Assembly (NCBI RefSeq): GCF_047461615.1 | Contig: NZ_JANSHI010000006.1 | Location: forward strand, 62,001 to 126,000 | From: Thermostichus sp047461615 | Lineage (GTDB): Bacteria > Cyanobacteriota > Cyanobacteriia > Thermostichales > Thermostichaceae | DNA: 64,000 bases | Direction of reading: 5' to 3' | Shown here: positions 36,901 to 44,879 of the stretch, in pieces | Numbering within the stretch: the stretch's first letter is position 1 | Layout: every line of letters starts with the position of its first letter | Notes under the pieces: generated by a model | Databases searched by the model: none | What the model saw: only the letters and a program-made list of their open reading frames with translations | Told to the model about the DNA's origin: nothing | Translations under genes and position numbers: made by a program

Positions 36901-37902
36901 CGACCCTACCTGGTTTCGGCAGGTGCCATCCTCCAGGTGCGAGATGGAGATCTGGTTCAGCGGGGGGATGCCCTAGCTATCCTAATCTTCGAGCGGGCCA
37001 AGACCGGCGACATCATCCAGGGGCTGCCGCGGGTGGAGGAGCTGCTGGAGGCTCGCAAACCCAAGGAAATGTGTGTCTTGGCCAAGCGACCCGGCACCGT
37101 GCAGCTAAGCTGGCAAGGAGAGGAGCCGGATCTCAAGGTCATTGAAGCTGATGGCACGGTTACTCCCTATGCCGTGCTGCCAGGGCAGAGCTTGATGGTG
37201 GTGGACGGCCAGTCGGTGGGGGTAGGGGATCCCCTGACTGACGGCCCTGCCAACCCCCATGATCTTTTGGAGATCTACTTCGAGTACTACCGCCAGACCC
37301 TGGGAGACGACCAAGCGGCGCGGCTAGCCCTACGGGAGGTGCAGCGCTTCCTCGTCAACGAGGTCCAGAACGTCTACCGCTCGCAGGGGGTGGAGATTGC
37401 GGACAAGCACATTGAGATTGTGGTACGCCAGATGACCTCCAAGGTGCGGGTGGACGACAGCGGTGACACCGTCTTGCTGCCGGGTGAGCTGGTAGAGCTG
37501 CGGCAAATCCAGCAAGAGAATGCCTCCCTAGCCGTCAGTGGCGGGGCGCCGGCCAAGTACACACCTGTCCTCTTGGGGATCACCAAGGCCAGCTTGAATA
37601 CCGACAGCTTCATCTCGGCAGCTAGCTTCCAGGAAACCACGCGGGTGCTCACCGAGGCAGCCATCGAGGGCAGATCCGACTGGCTGCGGGGTCTGAAGGA
37701 GAACGTCATCATTGGCCGCCTGATCCCGGCAGGCACAGGCTTTAGCACCTACCAGGAGATGGCTCCAGAGCCGGAGCCTCCTGAGGAGGAAGAACCTCCA
37801 GCCGTGCTGCCGACGGTGCCACGCCGCGTGGTCCTGGAGGACGACCAACTCATCGACGACTCCACCCCTGTCGACGAGCCGGAGGAGGAGGAAGAAGAGT
37901 AA
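33997..37902 (+). CDS. rpoC2: RNA polymerase beta' subunit (C-terminal half)
   Basis: 1301 aa. YQIGKKELHNLIAWAFARYG at the start, then the trigger-loop region (MMAHSGARGNVSQVRQLVGMRG) and a long run of repeated sandwich-barrel-hybrid motifs (about residues 350-960) that are the cyanobacterial insertion. GDIIQGLPRVEELLEARKP and ITKASLNTDSFISAASFQETTRVL lie near the end. The acidic C-terminus ends in EEEEEE-like sequence. Third gene of the operon; no T-tract terminator is visible just after it. Confidence 0.98.
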   Translation: MSEKGQISPSLRWQPASSSRAETPPPPIPFRNYQIGKKELHNLIAWAFARYGTARTAQMADALKTLGFRYATQAAVSISIEDLRIPPSKRQLLAQAEAEIEAATERFIRGEITEVERYQKVIDTWNQVNEQIKEEMLNNFRQNDPLNSVYMMAHSGARGNVSQVRQLVGMRGLMANPQGEIIDLPIKANFREGLTVTEYIISSYGARKGLVDTALRTADSGYLTRRLVDVCQDVIVREADCGTDQGIPLQALMDGDKVVVPLEERLVGRVLAQDVVHPQTQEILARRNQEVDHDLAKTIVEAGIQQVMVRSPLTCEANRSVCRMCYGWSLAHSRLVDLGEAVGIIAAQSIGEPGTQLTMRTFHTGGVFTGEVARQIRAPFAGVVRFPKNLRTRPFRTRHGDDALQVEVNNQIVLEGPEGQREVFDLTQGSTLLVRDGALVQRDQLIAEVAVAKAVRKSTEKAQKEVVADLAGEIRFTDLLIEEKADRQGNTTSTAQRQGLIWVLSGQVYNLPPGAEPVVKNGDRVQPGDVIAETSLVTEHGGIVRLPERSDIKGGREVEIINAAVVLHEARVRVESHQGREQFLLDTPSGQTFVLKATPGTKVGNDEVVAELIDNHFRSHTGGLAKFAGVEVARRGRAKQGYEVIRGGTLLWIPEETHEVNKDISLLNVEDGQYVEAGTEVVKDIFCQNAGVVEVIQKNDILREIVIKPGSLHLVEDPADLEIPTGTFIQPGQKLLSSIVPDRLVYLEQVETPEGPGILLRPVYEYEIPDRPVVPTQESTSESGRSIRLRAVQRVPFKDGERVKSVGPVELLRTQLVLEIDTDAPQLKADIELIQDEKDPSIRRLQLVILETLLLRRDVEADLTQGSTHTRLLVNQGDTVGRGGVIARTEIQAKKAGIVQGIREGTEVVRRVLVITDDDLLTVPLDGPASVEVGALVRAGEELAPGIPAPESGQVMQIAEDHLVLRRARPYLVSAGAILQVRDGDLVQRGDALAILIFERAKTGDIIQGLPRVEELLEARKPKEMCVLAKRPGTVQLSWQGEEPDLKVIEADGTVTPYAVLPGQSLMVVDGQSVGVGDPLTDGPANPHDLLEIYFEYYRQTLGDDQAARLALREVQRFLVNEVQNVYRSQGVEIADKHIEIVVRQMTSKVRVDDSGDTVLLPGELVELRQIQQENASLAVSGGAPAKYTPVLLGITKASLNTDSFISAASFQETTRVLTEAAIEGRSDWLRGLKENVIIGRLIPAGTGFSTYQEMAPEPEPPEEEEPPAVLPTVPRRVVLEDDQLIDDSTPVDEPEEEEEE

Positions 37903-38017
37903 GCCGCGCTTGCCTGAGTTTGGGGATCCGGCCCAGCACTGGCAAGCTGGTGGCAGTAAAACACCCCCTACAGCTGCTGCCAGAGCCAATGCCAGTAGCA
38001 GTTGCTGCCCCGTCAGC

Positions 38018-38050
38018 TAACTCCCTTCTCCTCCTGGGAGGGGGCTGGGA
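38018..38050. repeat. REP-like GC-rich palindromic element, second copy
   Basis: AACTCCCTTCTCCTCC followed by TGGGAGGGGGCTGGGAG, the inverted-orientation relative of the block at 27418-27456. It lies about 115 bp downstream of rpoC2, where a terminator would be expected. Confidence 0.4.
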
Positions 38051-38469
38051 GAAAATAGCCATCCAGGCAAGAGGCAGTCAAAAATGCCGCTTTGTGGCAC
38101 AATGGGCAACCTCGCCAACGCACCTTCTGCCTTCACGTGGATTAGCTAGGCTGGCAGGTACATTTCCTCTGGTAGGCCTTTTGCCTAGGCTAAAGTTGGC
38201 TCTGTCTTGAGCCTGTGTGCTCGAACCAGAGCAAGGAGCAGCTACCGTCAGCTCGACGGGAAGTGACGCCTGGGGAGATCCCTCTAGTGGGGTAGTGGAG
38301 GTGAACTCTGCTGCTAGCTATATGTCATGGAAGCAGGAAGAAAGCCTCAACCTGGAGCAAAAGTCCGCTTTTGTCCGGGGCTGTATGAGTCTTTCAGAGC
38401 GGATGTGGGCTGCAACGCAGCCAAGATAATTGCCTTGCTTGGAGCTTCCGTAAACCGGCGCAGGAGGGT

Positions 38470-38485
38470 GGTTGGTTTGCCAACC
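38470..38485. repeat. short perfect hairpin
   Basis: GGTTGG-TTTG-CCAACC, a 6 bp stem with a 4 nt loop in the non-coding gap downstream of rpoC2. No T-tract on either side; function unknown. Confidence 0.3.
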
Positions 38486-38545
38486 TCTAACCGGCGGGGG
38501 AGTTTACCTTCTCCTATAGAAGCGCTCCCGCAGCTGTCTTTGAAC

Positions 38546-39571
38546 CTAAGCTGCCGGCATGAGGGGACGGAAGCCGTGCTTACGAGACAATTCCCCGATG
38601 AGATCTAGTTTCTCCAGGGTAATCAGGTTGCGGCCCCAACTGAAATTGGTGTGCAGGCCCTCAAACTCCAGCAGCATTGACTCGGCAAAGCAGGCAAAGA
38701 GGTGACGGGCAGGGTTGGCCACATTCAAAAACCGCATGATAGTCCACTCAATATCCAGCGAGTGCTCCACCATGCCGCCGTCGATAACATATAGCCCCTT
38801 GCGCTGCAACTGGGAGGCAATGTTTTTTGGATAGCCACCGTCGATGATGACGCAGGGATCCGGCAACACCTGTGGATCAAGGGTTACCCCCTGGCTCAGG
38901 CTGGCCACCCAGACGATGAAATCGGCACGGGGCAAGGCCTCTTCCAGGGAACAGATCTCTCCTTTTTTAAGCTTGGCCTGCAGCTCTTCTAGGCGTCGAC
39001 GCTCGCGGGCTACAAGCAACAGCTTGGCCACTGAAGTGCGGTTCACCAGCCACTGGCAAACAGCACTGCCAATATCGCCGGTAGCTCCCACCACGGCAAC
39101 GGTGGCAGCGGCCAAGTCCATAGCGTAGCGCTGGGCTGCCGCCTGTAATTGTTGACAAATGATGTAAGCGGTGTGGGTGTTGCCAGTGGTGAAGCGTCGG
39201 ATCTCCAGGTTGACGTTGCGCACCCGCTTGAGGGTTTCGAGGCGAAAATTCTCAAAGATAATGCTACTAAACCCGCCCAGGGCAGTGATATCAAGGCCTC
39301 GCCGCTGGGCTAAAGCCATCGCGTTTAAAACCTTGCGACAGGCGGCTTTGACCCGACCGCTGGCCAGCATTTCCGGCAAGAAACAGGATTCGACGTACTG
39401 ACCATAAATTTTCTGGCCAGTGATGCTGGTAACTACAATTTCGTCCACCACCTGAGGTGGAGCCATGCACCAAAAGTCCAGGTCACTTTCTGCATATTCG
39501 GCATACCCCAGCTTGTCTGCCACTTGCTTTGCATGGGCCAGGCTGGTCAAGTGCCCAATCAGGCCAAACAT
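38546..39571 (-). CDS. aar: long-chain acyl-[acyl-carrier-protein] reductase
   Basis: 341 aa. MFGLIGHLTSLAHAKQVADKLGY, TSITGQKIYGQYVESCFLPEML, NADPH-binding VAVVGATGDIGSAVCQWL (~residue 160) and HLFACFAESMLLEFEGLHTNFSWGRN match cyanobacterial AAR; the Cys in FACFAE lies where the acyl-thioester cysteine is expected. It reduces acyl-ACP to fatty aldehyde. Downstream of ado with a 103 bp gap, in the usual ado-aar order. Confidence 0.96.
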   Translation of the reverse strand: MFGLIGHLTSLAHAKQVADKLGYAEYAESDLDFWCMAPPQVVDEIVVTSITGQKIYGQYVESCFLPEMLASGRVKAACRKVLNAMALAQRRGLDITALGGFSSIIFENFRLETLKRVRNVNLEIRRFTTGNTHTAYIICQQLQAAAQRYAMDLAAATVAVVGATGDIGSAVCQWLVNRTSVAKLLLVARERRRLEELQAKLKKGEICSLEEALPRADFIVWVASLSQGVTLDPQVLPDPCVIIDGGYPKNIASQLQRKGLYVIDGGMVEHSLDIEWTIMRFLNVANPARHLFACFAESMLLEFEGLHTNFSWGRNLITLEKLDLIGELSRKHGFRPLMPAA

Positions 39572-39674
39572 AGAGGCTCACTCACGTAGCTTGTTGTGGA
39601 TCCTCTCCGGATCCCCCCAAGGAGGATAGGAAGTGCCGCAGCTCAGCCAGGAATCCCCACAAAGCGGAAGGAGG

Positions 39675-40391
39675 TTAGGCAGCCCGCAGCCCCTGGGCTG
39701 ACAAGCGCATCACCTCGCGCGTGTTAAAGCCAATGTTGGCCAGCGCTTCGCCATAGGCAATGAGGAAGTCTTCCACAATGGCCTCGCGATCCATGTAGAT
39801 AGCTTCTATGTCTTCATTCACCTGCTGCAGCATCTTCCAGACCAGGGGCAGGTTTTGGGCGTTGGCCGTTTCAATTTGGGTTTTGACCTCGGCAAAGTGC
39901 TCGCCCAGCCAGCGCTCCCCAAAGTTGAGGTGGAGATACTCGTCCTGAACTACCCCTTCGGTAATCTTGCGGGCAAACTCATCGGCAACCGGGATGTAGA
40001 TGTTGTAGGCGGCAATGGCAAAGCACTCGATGATTAGCGACTGAATGACCAAGCAAGTCACCAGGTCTGCAGCTACTGCTGCTTTTTGGAAATTGTCCCG
40101 CAAGGGGGCAAAGAAGGCACGGGCAAACTCCCTGTCCGGTTCTACCTTCAGGTTTTTGCCGCAGGCTTGGAAGCCCTTCATGTGGCGCAGTTCCATCTTG
40201 GCCAGCTTGCGCAGCTCCTCTGCTGCTGCCGGCAACATTTCGGCCAAGCGGAGGTAATTGTCGTGGGCTTCCTGTTCGCCTTCAATAACAATGCCGTTGA
40301 TGCGAGAGTAGGCCTGCCGATACGCGGGGCTGCTGTAGTCTAGGGTGGTGTCGGTGGCATTGGCTGGGAGGGAAACGTTTGCTGGGGCCAT
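39675..40391 (-). CDS. ado: aldehyde-deformylating oxygenase
   Basis: 238 aa ferritin-like di-iron protein. The ligands are visible: IEGEQEAHDNY, KMELRHMKGF, IIECFAIAAYNIY and VVQDEYLHLNFGERW, giving four Glu and two His. It converts Cn fatty aldehyde to Cn-1 alkane plus formate. Pairs with aar for hydrocarbon synthesis (mainly pentadecane/heptadecane in cyanobacteria). A 15-residue N-terminal extension precedes the fold. Confidence 0.96.
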   Translation of the reverse strand: MAPANVSLPANATDTTLDYSSPAYRQAYSRINGIVIEGEQEAHDNYLRLAEMLPAAAEELRKLAKMELRHMKGFQACGKNLKVEPDREFARAFFAPLRDNFQKAAVAADLVTCLVIQSLIIECFAIAAYNIYIPVADEFARKITEGVVQDEYLHLNFGERWLGEHFAEVKTQIETANAQNLPLVWKMLQQVNEDIEAIYMDREAIVEDFLIAYGEALANIGFNTREVMRLSAQGLRAA

Positions 40392-40589
40392 ACTCGTGCA
40401 TCTCCTTGATGGGCTGTCGAGCGCCGGGATCCCTTTGCTAGCTGTGCAATAATCCTAGCGCTTGCTGGTCTAGGGTTACTCTACTCAGGATAGCCCTAGC
40501 TGGAACAGGATGGGTCGCATCCCTTTCGTTGGGAGAGACAAGCCTGCTAGGGTGGGTACTTAGGCAGCAGGGGAGAGGGAGCCAAGAGG

Positions 40590-40901
40590 ATGTCTGCCCT
40601 TGGGGATGGCCTAGAGCGGCTGCGCCAGCTGCTGGTGGAGCTGGAGGAACAGTCCCTGGATCAGCCCATTGACAGCGCTGAGGAGGTGTTGCAGGCTATC
40701 GAGCTGGCAACGGCTTTTGAACTGTTCGAGGTAGAAAGCCGTCGCTTGTTGCTCCAGACTGCGGCCAATCTTTGGGAGCGGGTGCGCCAGCACAATTTGG
40801 CAGCCCAGGAAATTGAGGTAGTGGCGGAGAAGTTGCGGGCAGTGGGCTACACGGACGCTGAGATCGAGGAGATTTTGGAGTTGGAGCCGCAGGAGGACTA
40901 G
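40590..40901 (+). CDS. hypothetical helical protein, 103 aa
   Basis: Almost wholly acidic and helical (MSALGDGLERLRQLLVEL ... LELEPQED), with no membrane segment or known motif. AGAGGGAGCCAAGAGG lies upstream of the ATG, a good ribosome-binding region. Its stop shares the CTAG at 40898-40901 with the stop of the convergent pentapeptide gene. Family not recognised. Confidence 0.6.
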   Translation: MSALGDGLERLRQLLVELEEQSLDQPIDSAEEVLQAIELATAFELFEVESRRLLLQTAANLWERVRQHNLAAQEIEVVAEKLRAVGYTDAEIEEILELEPQED

Positions 40902-41386
40902 GCAAAAACCATGCCCAGTTCCTCAGTAGCTGCTTCCAGTTGGGTGGCGGCGTCATAGCAGGCTCCGCGCAGGTTGGCCAGTTTGAGTTTGCAGCCGCTG
41001 AGCTTGGCCCCTTTGAGGTTGGCATCGCTGAGGTTGGCCCCTGCTAGATCGGCCTGGCTGAGGTCGGCGCCACTGAGGTCGGCTTGGCTGAGGTTAGCGC
41101 CGCGCAAGTTGGCTTTTTGAAGTTGGGCTCCCGGCAACTTGGCTTTCTCCAGGTTGGCTAGGCGCAGGTTGGATCCCTGGAGGTCAGCTTGGCTGAGATC
41201 GGCGCCGCTGAGGTAGGCCCGCTCCAGGTTAGCCCCAGCTAGCTTGGCCTGCTGGAGGAGGGCTCCCCCCAGATCAATCCCGGCTAGATCCGCGCCAGCC
41301 AAGTCAGCTCCTGGCAGTTGGCTGTTGCTGAAATCGCGCTCACCCTTGCCGTAGCGCTGCAGCAGTTCTGTTGCGCTCTCAACCAT
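40898..41386 (-). CDS. cytosolic pentapeptide-repeat protein
   Basis: 162 aa starting MVESATELLQRYGKGERDFSN, then about 22 A(D/N)L-type repeats (residues ~20-145) and the usual cyanobacterial cap GACYDAATQLEAATEELG. No signal peptide. Pentapeptide beta-helices are structural; function unknown. The ATG at 41386 has GTGGAGGAAAGG upstream and is chosen over the longer frame to 41407. Confidence 0.85.
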   Translation of the reverse strand: MVESATELLQRYGKGERDFSNSQLPGADLAGADLAGIDLGGALLQQAKLAGANLERAYLSGADLSQADLQGSNLRLANLEKAKLPGAQLQKANLRGANLSQADLSGADLSQADLAGANLSDANLKGAKLSGCKLKLANLRGACYDAATQLEAATEELGMVFA

Positions 41387-41486
41387 TGCCTTTCCTCCAC
41401 TAGACAAGTCGGATCCTACTGGGGGAGACAGTTGCTGCCAAGAACACAGCTTCTCCTTCTTTTCAAAACCGCGCTAGGATAAGCAC

Positions 41487-41816
41487 ATGCCCTCGAGACC
41501 TCTTGCGATGAGCTTGCCTCGCCTGCCTCGCTCCCGACCTCGGCCCAAGTTGCGCTCGATCCCTCGCCGCAAAGCTGAATCTGCCCTCTATGCCGAGATG
41601 CAGCAGCTCTCAGCGGAAAAGCAGCGGCTTAATCAGGAACTGGAGTTTCTCCAGGAACGGCAAGAGCAAATTCAGGCACGGCTTCAGGAAATTGAACAAG
41701 CGCTGCAGCATTTTCAGCAGGCAGCAGAGGCTTTTCGAAATCCCGTTTCTTCCCCAAAGCCCAGCTCTTTCGGCTTTTCTCCCTCGCGCTTTCTATCCAT
41801 GACCTTTGAGTACTGA
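41487..41816 (+). CDS. short basic coiled-coil protein
   Basis: 109 aa (102 if the ATG at 41508 is used). A very basic Pro/Arg N-terminus (SLPRLPRSRPRPKLRSIPRR) is followed by a heptad-patterned coiled coil (about residues 31-78, MQQLSAEKQRLNQELEFLQ onward) and a Ser/Pro/Phe tail. TAGGAT ten bases before the first ATG resembles a -10 box, which would favour the second ATG. Layout is loosely like small gas-vesicle accessory proteins, but this is not a firm match. Confidence 0.5.
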   Translation: MPSRPLAMSLPRLPRSRPRPKLRSIPRRKAESALYAEMQQLSAEKQRLNQELEFLQERQEQIQARLQEIEQALQHFQQAAEAFRNPVSSPKPSSFGFSPSRFLSMTFEY

Positions 41817-41985
41817 GCCAGTTTGCCAGCGGGTGGGCAAGAGCCGCGGGGCCAAACTTTGGTTATAGAGTGGTAGGCTGATCCTAGCAGTGAAACCAAG
41901 TCCTACAACGAAGCCGTCCCCGGCTTTCCCTACCGGGATCCGCTGACGTTTTGACACCTGAGCAAACAAGGAGCTAAACCCCAAC

Positions 41986-43413
41986 ATGGTTACTGCCACT
42001 GCAGCTAACGTTGGCTACATTACCCAAGTCATTGGACCGGTTGTTGACGTTGAGTTTCCCAGCGGCAAACTCCCTCAAATCTACAATGCCCTCAAGGTGG
42101 AGGCCACAACCGAAAGTGGCTTGAAGGTCAAAGTTACCTGCGAAGTCCAGCAGCTTTTGGGGGATAACCGCGTGCGGGCCGTGGCCATGTCCTCCACCGA
42201 TGGGCTGGTGCGGGGTATGCCGGTGGTGGATACAGGCGCCCCAATTACCGTGCCAGTGGGCGAGGCCACCCTGGGCCGCATCTTCAACGTGCTGGGAGAG
42301 CCGGTGGATCAGAAGGGGCCGGTACAAGCTAAGGAGTTCGCCCCCATCCACCGCAGTGCCCCGCCCCTGGTGGAGCTGACGGTCAAGCCGGAGCCCTTTG
42401 AAACTGGCATTAAGGTAATTGACCTGCTGGCTCCCTTCAAAAAGGGCGGCAAGGTGGGTCTGTTTGGGGGTGCCGGCGTAGGCAAGACGGTGCTGATCCA
42501 GGAGCTCATCCACAACATTGCCGAGGAGCACTCCGGCCTGTCGGTGTTTGCTGGGGTGGGAGAGCGCACCCGCGAGGGGAACGACCTCTACAACGAAATG
42601 AAGGAGTCCGGGGTGCTGAGTAAGGTGGCGCTGGTCTACGGCCAGATGAACGAGCCGCCAGGTGCCCGCATGCGGGTAGGCCTCACTGCTCTGACGATGG
42701 CCGAGTACTTCCGCGACGTCAACAAGCAAGACGTCCTGTTGTTTATCGACAACATCTTCCGCTTTGTGCAGGCCGGCTCGGAAGTGTCGGCGCTCCTAGG
42801 CCGCATGCCCTCGGCGGTGGGCTACCAGCCCACCTTGGCTACGGAAATGGGCAACCTGCAGGAGCGGATTACTTCCACCAAACAGGGATCCATCACTTCC
42901 GTGCAGGCAGTGTATGTACCTGCCGACGACCTGACCGATCCGGCACCGGCGACGACGTTTGCCCACCTGGACTCGACCGTGGTGCTGTCGCGCAGCTTGG
43001 CGGCCAAGGGCATCTACCCAGCCGTGGATCCCCTGGAGTCTTCGTCCACCATCCTGCAGGCGGACATTGTGGGGGAAGAGCACTACAACACCGCCCGGGC
43101 CGTGAAGCAGACGCTGCAGCGCTACAAGGAGCTGCAGGACATCATCGCCATTTTGGGCCTGGACGAGCTCTCTGAAGAAGACAAGCTGGTGGTGGCCCGT
43201 GCCCGCCGCATCGAGCGCTTCCTGTCGCAGCCCTTCTTCGTGGCGGAAGTGTTCACCGGCTCGCCTGGCAAGTATGTGAAGTTGGAGGATACCATCAAGG
43301 GCTTCCAGCGCATCCTGTCGGGAGAGCTGGACCATCTGCCAGAGCAGGCCTTCTACCTGGTGGGCACCATCGAGGAGGCCATCGAGAAGGCCGAGAAGCT
43401 CAAGTCCAGGTAA
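41986..43413 (+). CDS. atpD: F1 ATP synthase beta subunit (cyanobacterial atpB)
   Basis: 475 aa. Walker A GLFGGAGVGKTVLIQELI (~residues 158-175), VGERTREGNDLYNEMKESGV, Walker B QDVLLFIDNIFRF and SALLGRMPSAVGYQPTL. Catalytic subunit of the thylakoid/plasma-membrane ATP synthase. In most cyanobacteria the epsilon gene follows directly; here the next gene is rsmI on the other strand, 4 bp after the stop. A 169 bp leader precedes the ATG. Confidence 0.98.
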   Translation: MVTATAANVGYITQVIGPVVDVEFPSGKLPQIYNALKVEATTESGLKVKVTCEVQQLLGDNRVRAVAMSSTDGLVRGMPVVDTGAPITVPVGEATLGRIFNVLGEPVDQKGPVQAKEFAPIHRSAPPLVELTVKPEPFETGIKVIDLLAPFKKGGKVGLFGGAGVGKTVLIQELIHNIAEEHSGLSVFAGVGERTREGNDLYNEMKESGVLSKVALVYGQMNEPPGARMRVGLTALTMAEYFRDVNKQDVLLFIDNIFRFVQAGSEVSALLGRMPSAVGYQPTLATEMGNLQERITSTKQGSITSVQAVYVPADDLTDPAPATTFAHLDSTVVLSRSLAAKGIYPAVDPLESSSTILQADIVGEEHYNTARAVKQTLQRYKELQDIIAILGLDELSEEDKLVVARARRIERFLSQPFFVAEVFTGSPGKYVKLEDTIKGFQRILSGELDHLPEQAFYLVGTIEEAIEKAEKLKSR

Positions 43414-43417
43414 TCCC

Positions 43418-44326
43418 CTACCCCAGGGATTCCGCCTCGTCGTCGGGATCCCCGCTGGGAAGGGGCTCCAACTGCAAGGAAAGCTGGTAAAGGCGGCGCC
43501 GCGTCCAGAGGGGGGATCCCTGCAGACGCTGGGCCAGTTGCCGGCTGGCAGCGGAGCGGGACAGGCCCTTAGCCAGCAGGCGAGCCAGCTCCTGGCGCAC
43601 TTCTGCCTCGGAAGGGGAGAGCTCCTCGGCTTTTTCTGAGCAAGGCCGTCCCTCCAAAACCAGGGTAAATTCTCCTCGCGGCGGCTGGGCTAGGCAGTGC
43701 TCCAGAGCAGCGGCCAGGGATCCCCGCCAAAAGGACTCGTGCCATTTGGTGAGCTCGCGGGCCAGCACGATCTGCCGCTGAGGGCCGCAGTGCACGAGGA
43801 GATCCTGCAAAGTCCGCTGCAGGCGGTGGGGGGCTTCGTAGAGGACGATGGTGCGCTCTTCCTGGGCCAGTTGCTGCAGGCGTGCTTGGCGCTGACGGGG
43901 CTTGAGGGGCAAAAAGCCCTCGAAGACAAATCGGTCGGTGGGCAAGCCCGAAGCTGTCAACGCGGCCACCGCCGCCACAGGGCCAGGTATTGGGATCACC
44001 GGTATCCCAGCTTGGATACAGGCGCGCACCAGCTCCTGGCCTGGATCGGAAAGAGCAGGTGTGCCGGCATCGCTGATGAGGGCCACTGACTGCCCTGCTG
44101 CCAGGTACTTGAGGATTTGCGGGATCCGCCGGCTTGCATTGTGCTCGTGGTAGCTCATGAGGCGAGCGGAGATTTGAAAGTGGCTAAGCAGCTGGCCGGA
44201 GTGGCGGGTGTCTTCCGCCGCCACCCAGTCCACCTCCTGCAAAACTCGCAGGGCGCGCAGGGTGATATCTTCGCGGTTGCCAATGGGAGTGGCCACTAAG
44301 TAAAGGGCGGCGCTGGGGCGCTCCAT
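43418..44326 (-). CDS. rsmI: 16S rRNA 2'-O-ribose methyltransferase RsmI
   Basis: 302 aa. MERPSAALYLVATPIGNREDITLRAL, VAAEDTRHSGQLL, SDAGTPALSDPGQELV and IPGPVAAVAALTASGLP are typical. SAM-dependent methylation of C1402 of 16S rRNA. TTG at 44332 would add two residues; the ATG is preferred. Ends 4 bp from the convergent ATP-synthase beta gene. Confidence 0.95.
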   Translation of the reverse strand: MERPSAALYLVATPIGNREDITLRALRVLQEVDWVAAEDTRHSGQLLSHFQISARLMSYHEHNASRRIPQILKYLAAGQSVALISDAGTPALSDPGQELVRACIQAGIPVIPIPGPVAAVAALTASGLPTDRFVFEGFLPLKPRQRQARLQQLAQEERTIVLYEAPHRLQRTLQDLLVHCGPQRQIVLARELTKWHESFWRGSLAAALEHCLAQPPRGEFTLVLEGRPCSEKAEELSPSEAEVRQELARLLAKGLSRSAASRQLAQRLQGSPLWTRRRLYQLSLQLEPLPSGDPDDEAESLG

Positions 44327-44414
44327 GGCCAAGCCTTAAGGCTAAGGGGATCCTGAGATCTCCAGGCTAGCTGCCTGTGACAGGATCGAGGGGAAAAGGG
44401 AGAAGAGACTGCCG

Positions 44415-44879
44415 GTGCGCCTGACGACGCGAGCCACCTACAGCATCAAGGCTTTGCTAGATCTGGCGATGCTTAGCAAGGGCCAGAGGGCGTCGGTGCG
44501 GGCGATTGCCGAGCGACAGCAGATCCCGGCCCCCTACTTGGAAAAGCTGCTGATAGAGCTACGCCAAGCTGGCTTGGTCTGCTCCCAGCGAGGGGCGCAG
44601 GGGGGCTATCGGCTGGCACGGCCGCCGCGGCGAATCCCCATTAGCGCCATTTTGGCGGCGGTGGGGGAGTCCTTGGATCTCCGCACCAACAGCTCGGAGG
44701 GGGCAAGAGCTCCTCAAGAAAGCGCCGGCGCGGGAGCGGACTGGGTAACGGCGGCCCTCTGGGCACGGATTGCCCAGCGAGTGCGGCAGGTGTTGGAGGA
44801 AACGACCCTGGAAGATTTGTATTTTGACGCCCGCAGTTGGCAGGCAGCCCAAAGCCAGGAGGGAAAGTTTGTGGTCTGA
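44415..44879 (+). CDS. Rrf2-family transcriptional regulator lacking the Fe-S cysteines
   Basis: 154 aa with GTG start. Winged-helix N-terminus MRLTTRATYSIKALLDLAML, IAERQQIPAPYLEKLLIELRQAGLV, RGAQGGYRLARPP. The three cysteines that bind [2Fe-2S] in IscR are absent from the expected loop (residues ~92-110, Ser/Gly/Ala-rich), so redox sensing by that route is unlikely. Its end overlaps cobD by 11 bp, a possible operon. Target unknown. Confidence 0.85.
   Translation: MRLTTRATYSIKALLDLAMLSKGQRASVRAIAERQQIPAPYLEKLLIELRQAGLVCSQRGAQGGYRLARPPRRIPISAILAAVGESLDLRTNSSEGARAPQESAGAGADWVTAALWARIAQRVRQVLEETTLEDLYFDARSWQAAQSQEGKFVV

Larger units (their letters stand above)
37903..38545. other. 643 bp intergenic region after rpoC2
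   Basis: Convergent gap between rpoC2 and aar. Several short frames are open on the plus strand (for example 38217-38429 and 38327-38608), but none has a good ribosome-binding site or recognisable motif. It holds a REP-like block at 38018-38050 and a small hairpin at 38470-38485. Possibly gene remnants or a small RNA; nothing can be supported. Confidence 0.4.

Noticed and set aside
38217..38608. Short genes in the gap after rpoC2
   Set aside because: Two overlapping frames in different phases, no ribosome-binding site, no recognisable motif.
41487..41816. Gas-vesicle GvpV assignment for the coiled-coil protein
   Set aside because: Only the general layout (basic N-terminus plus coiled coil) fits; no specific motif and no gvp neighbours.
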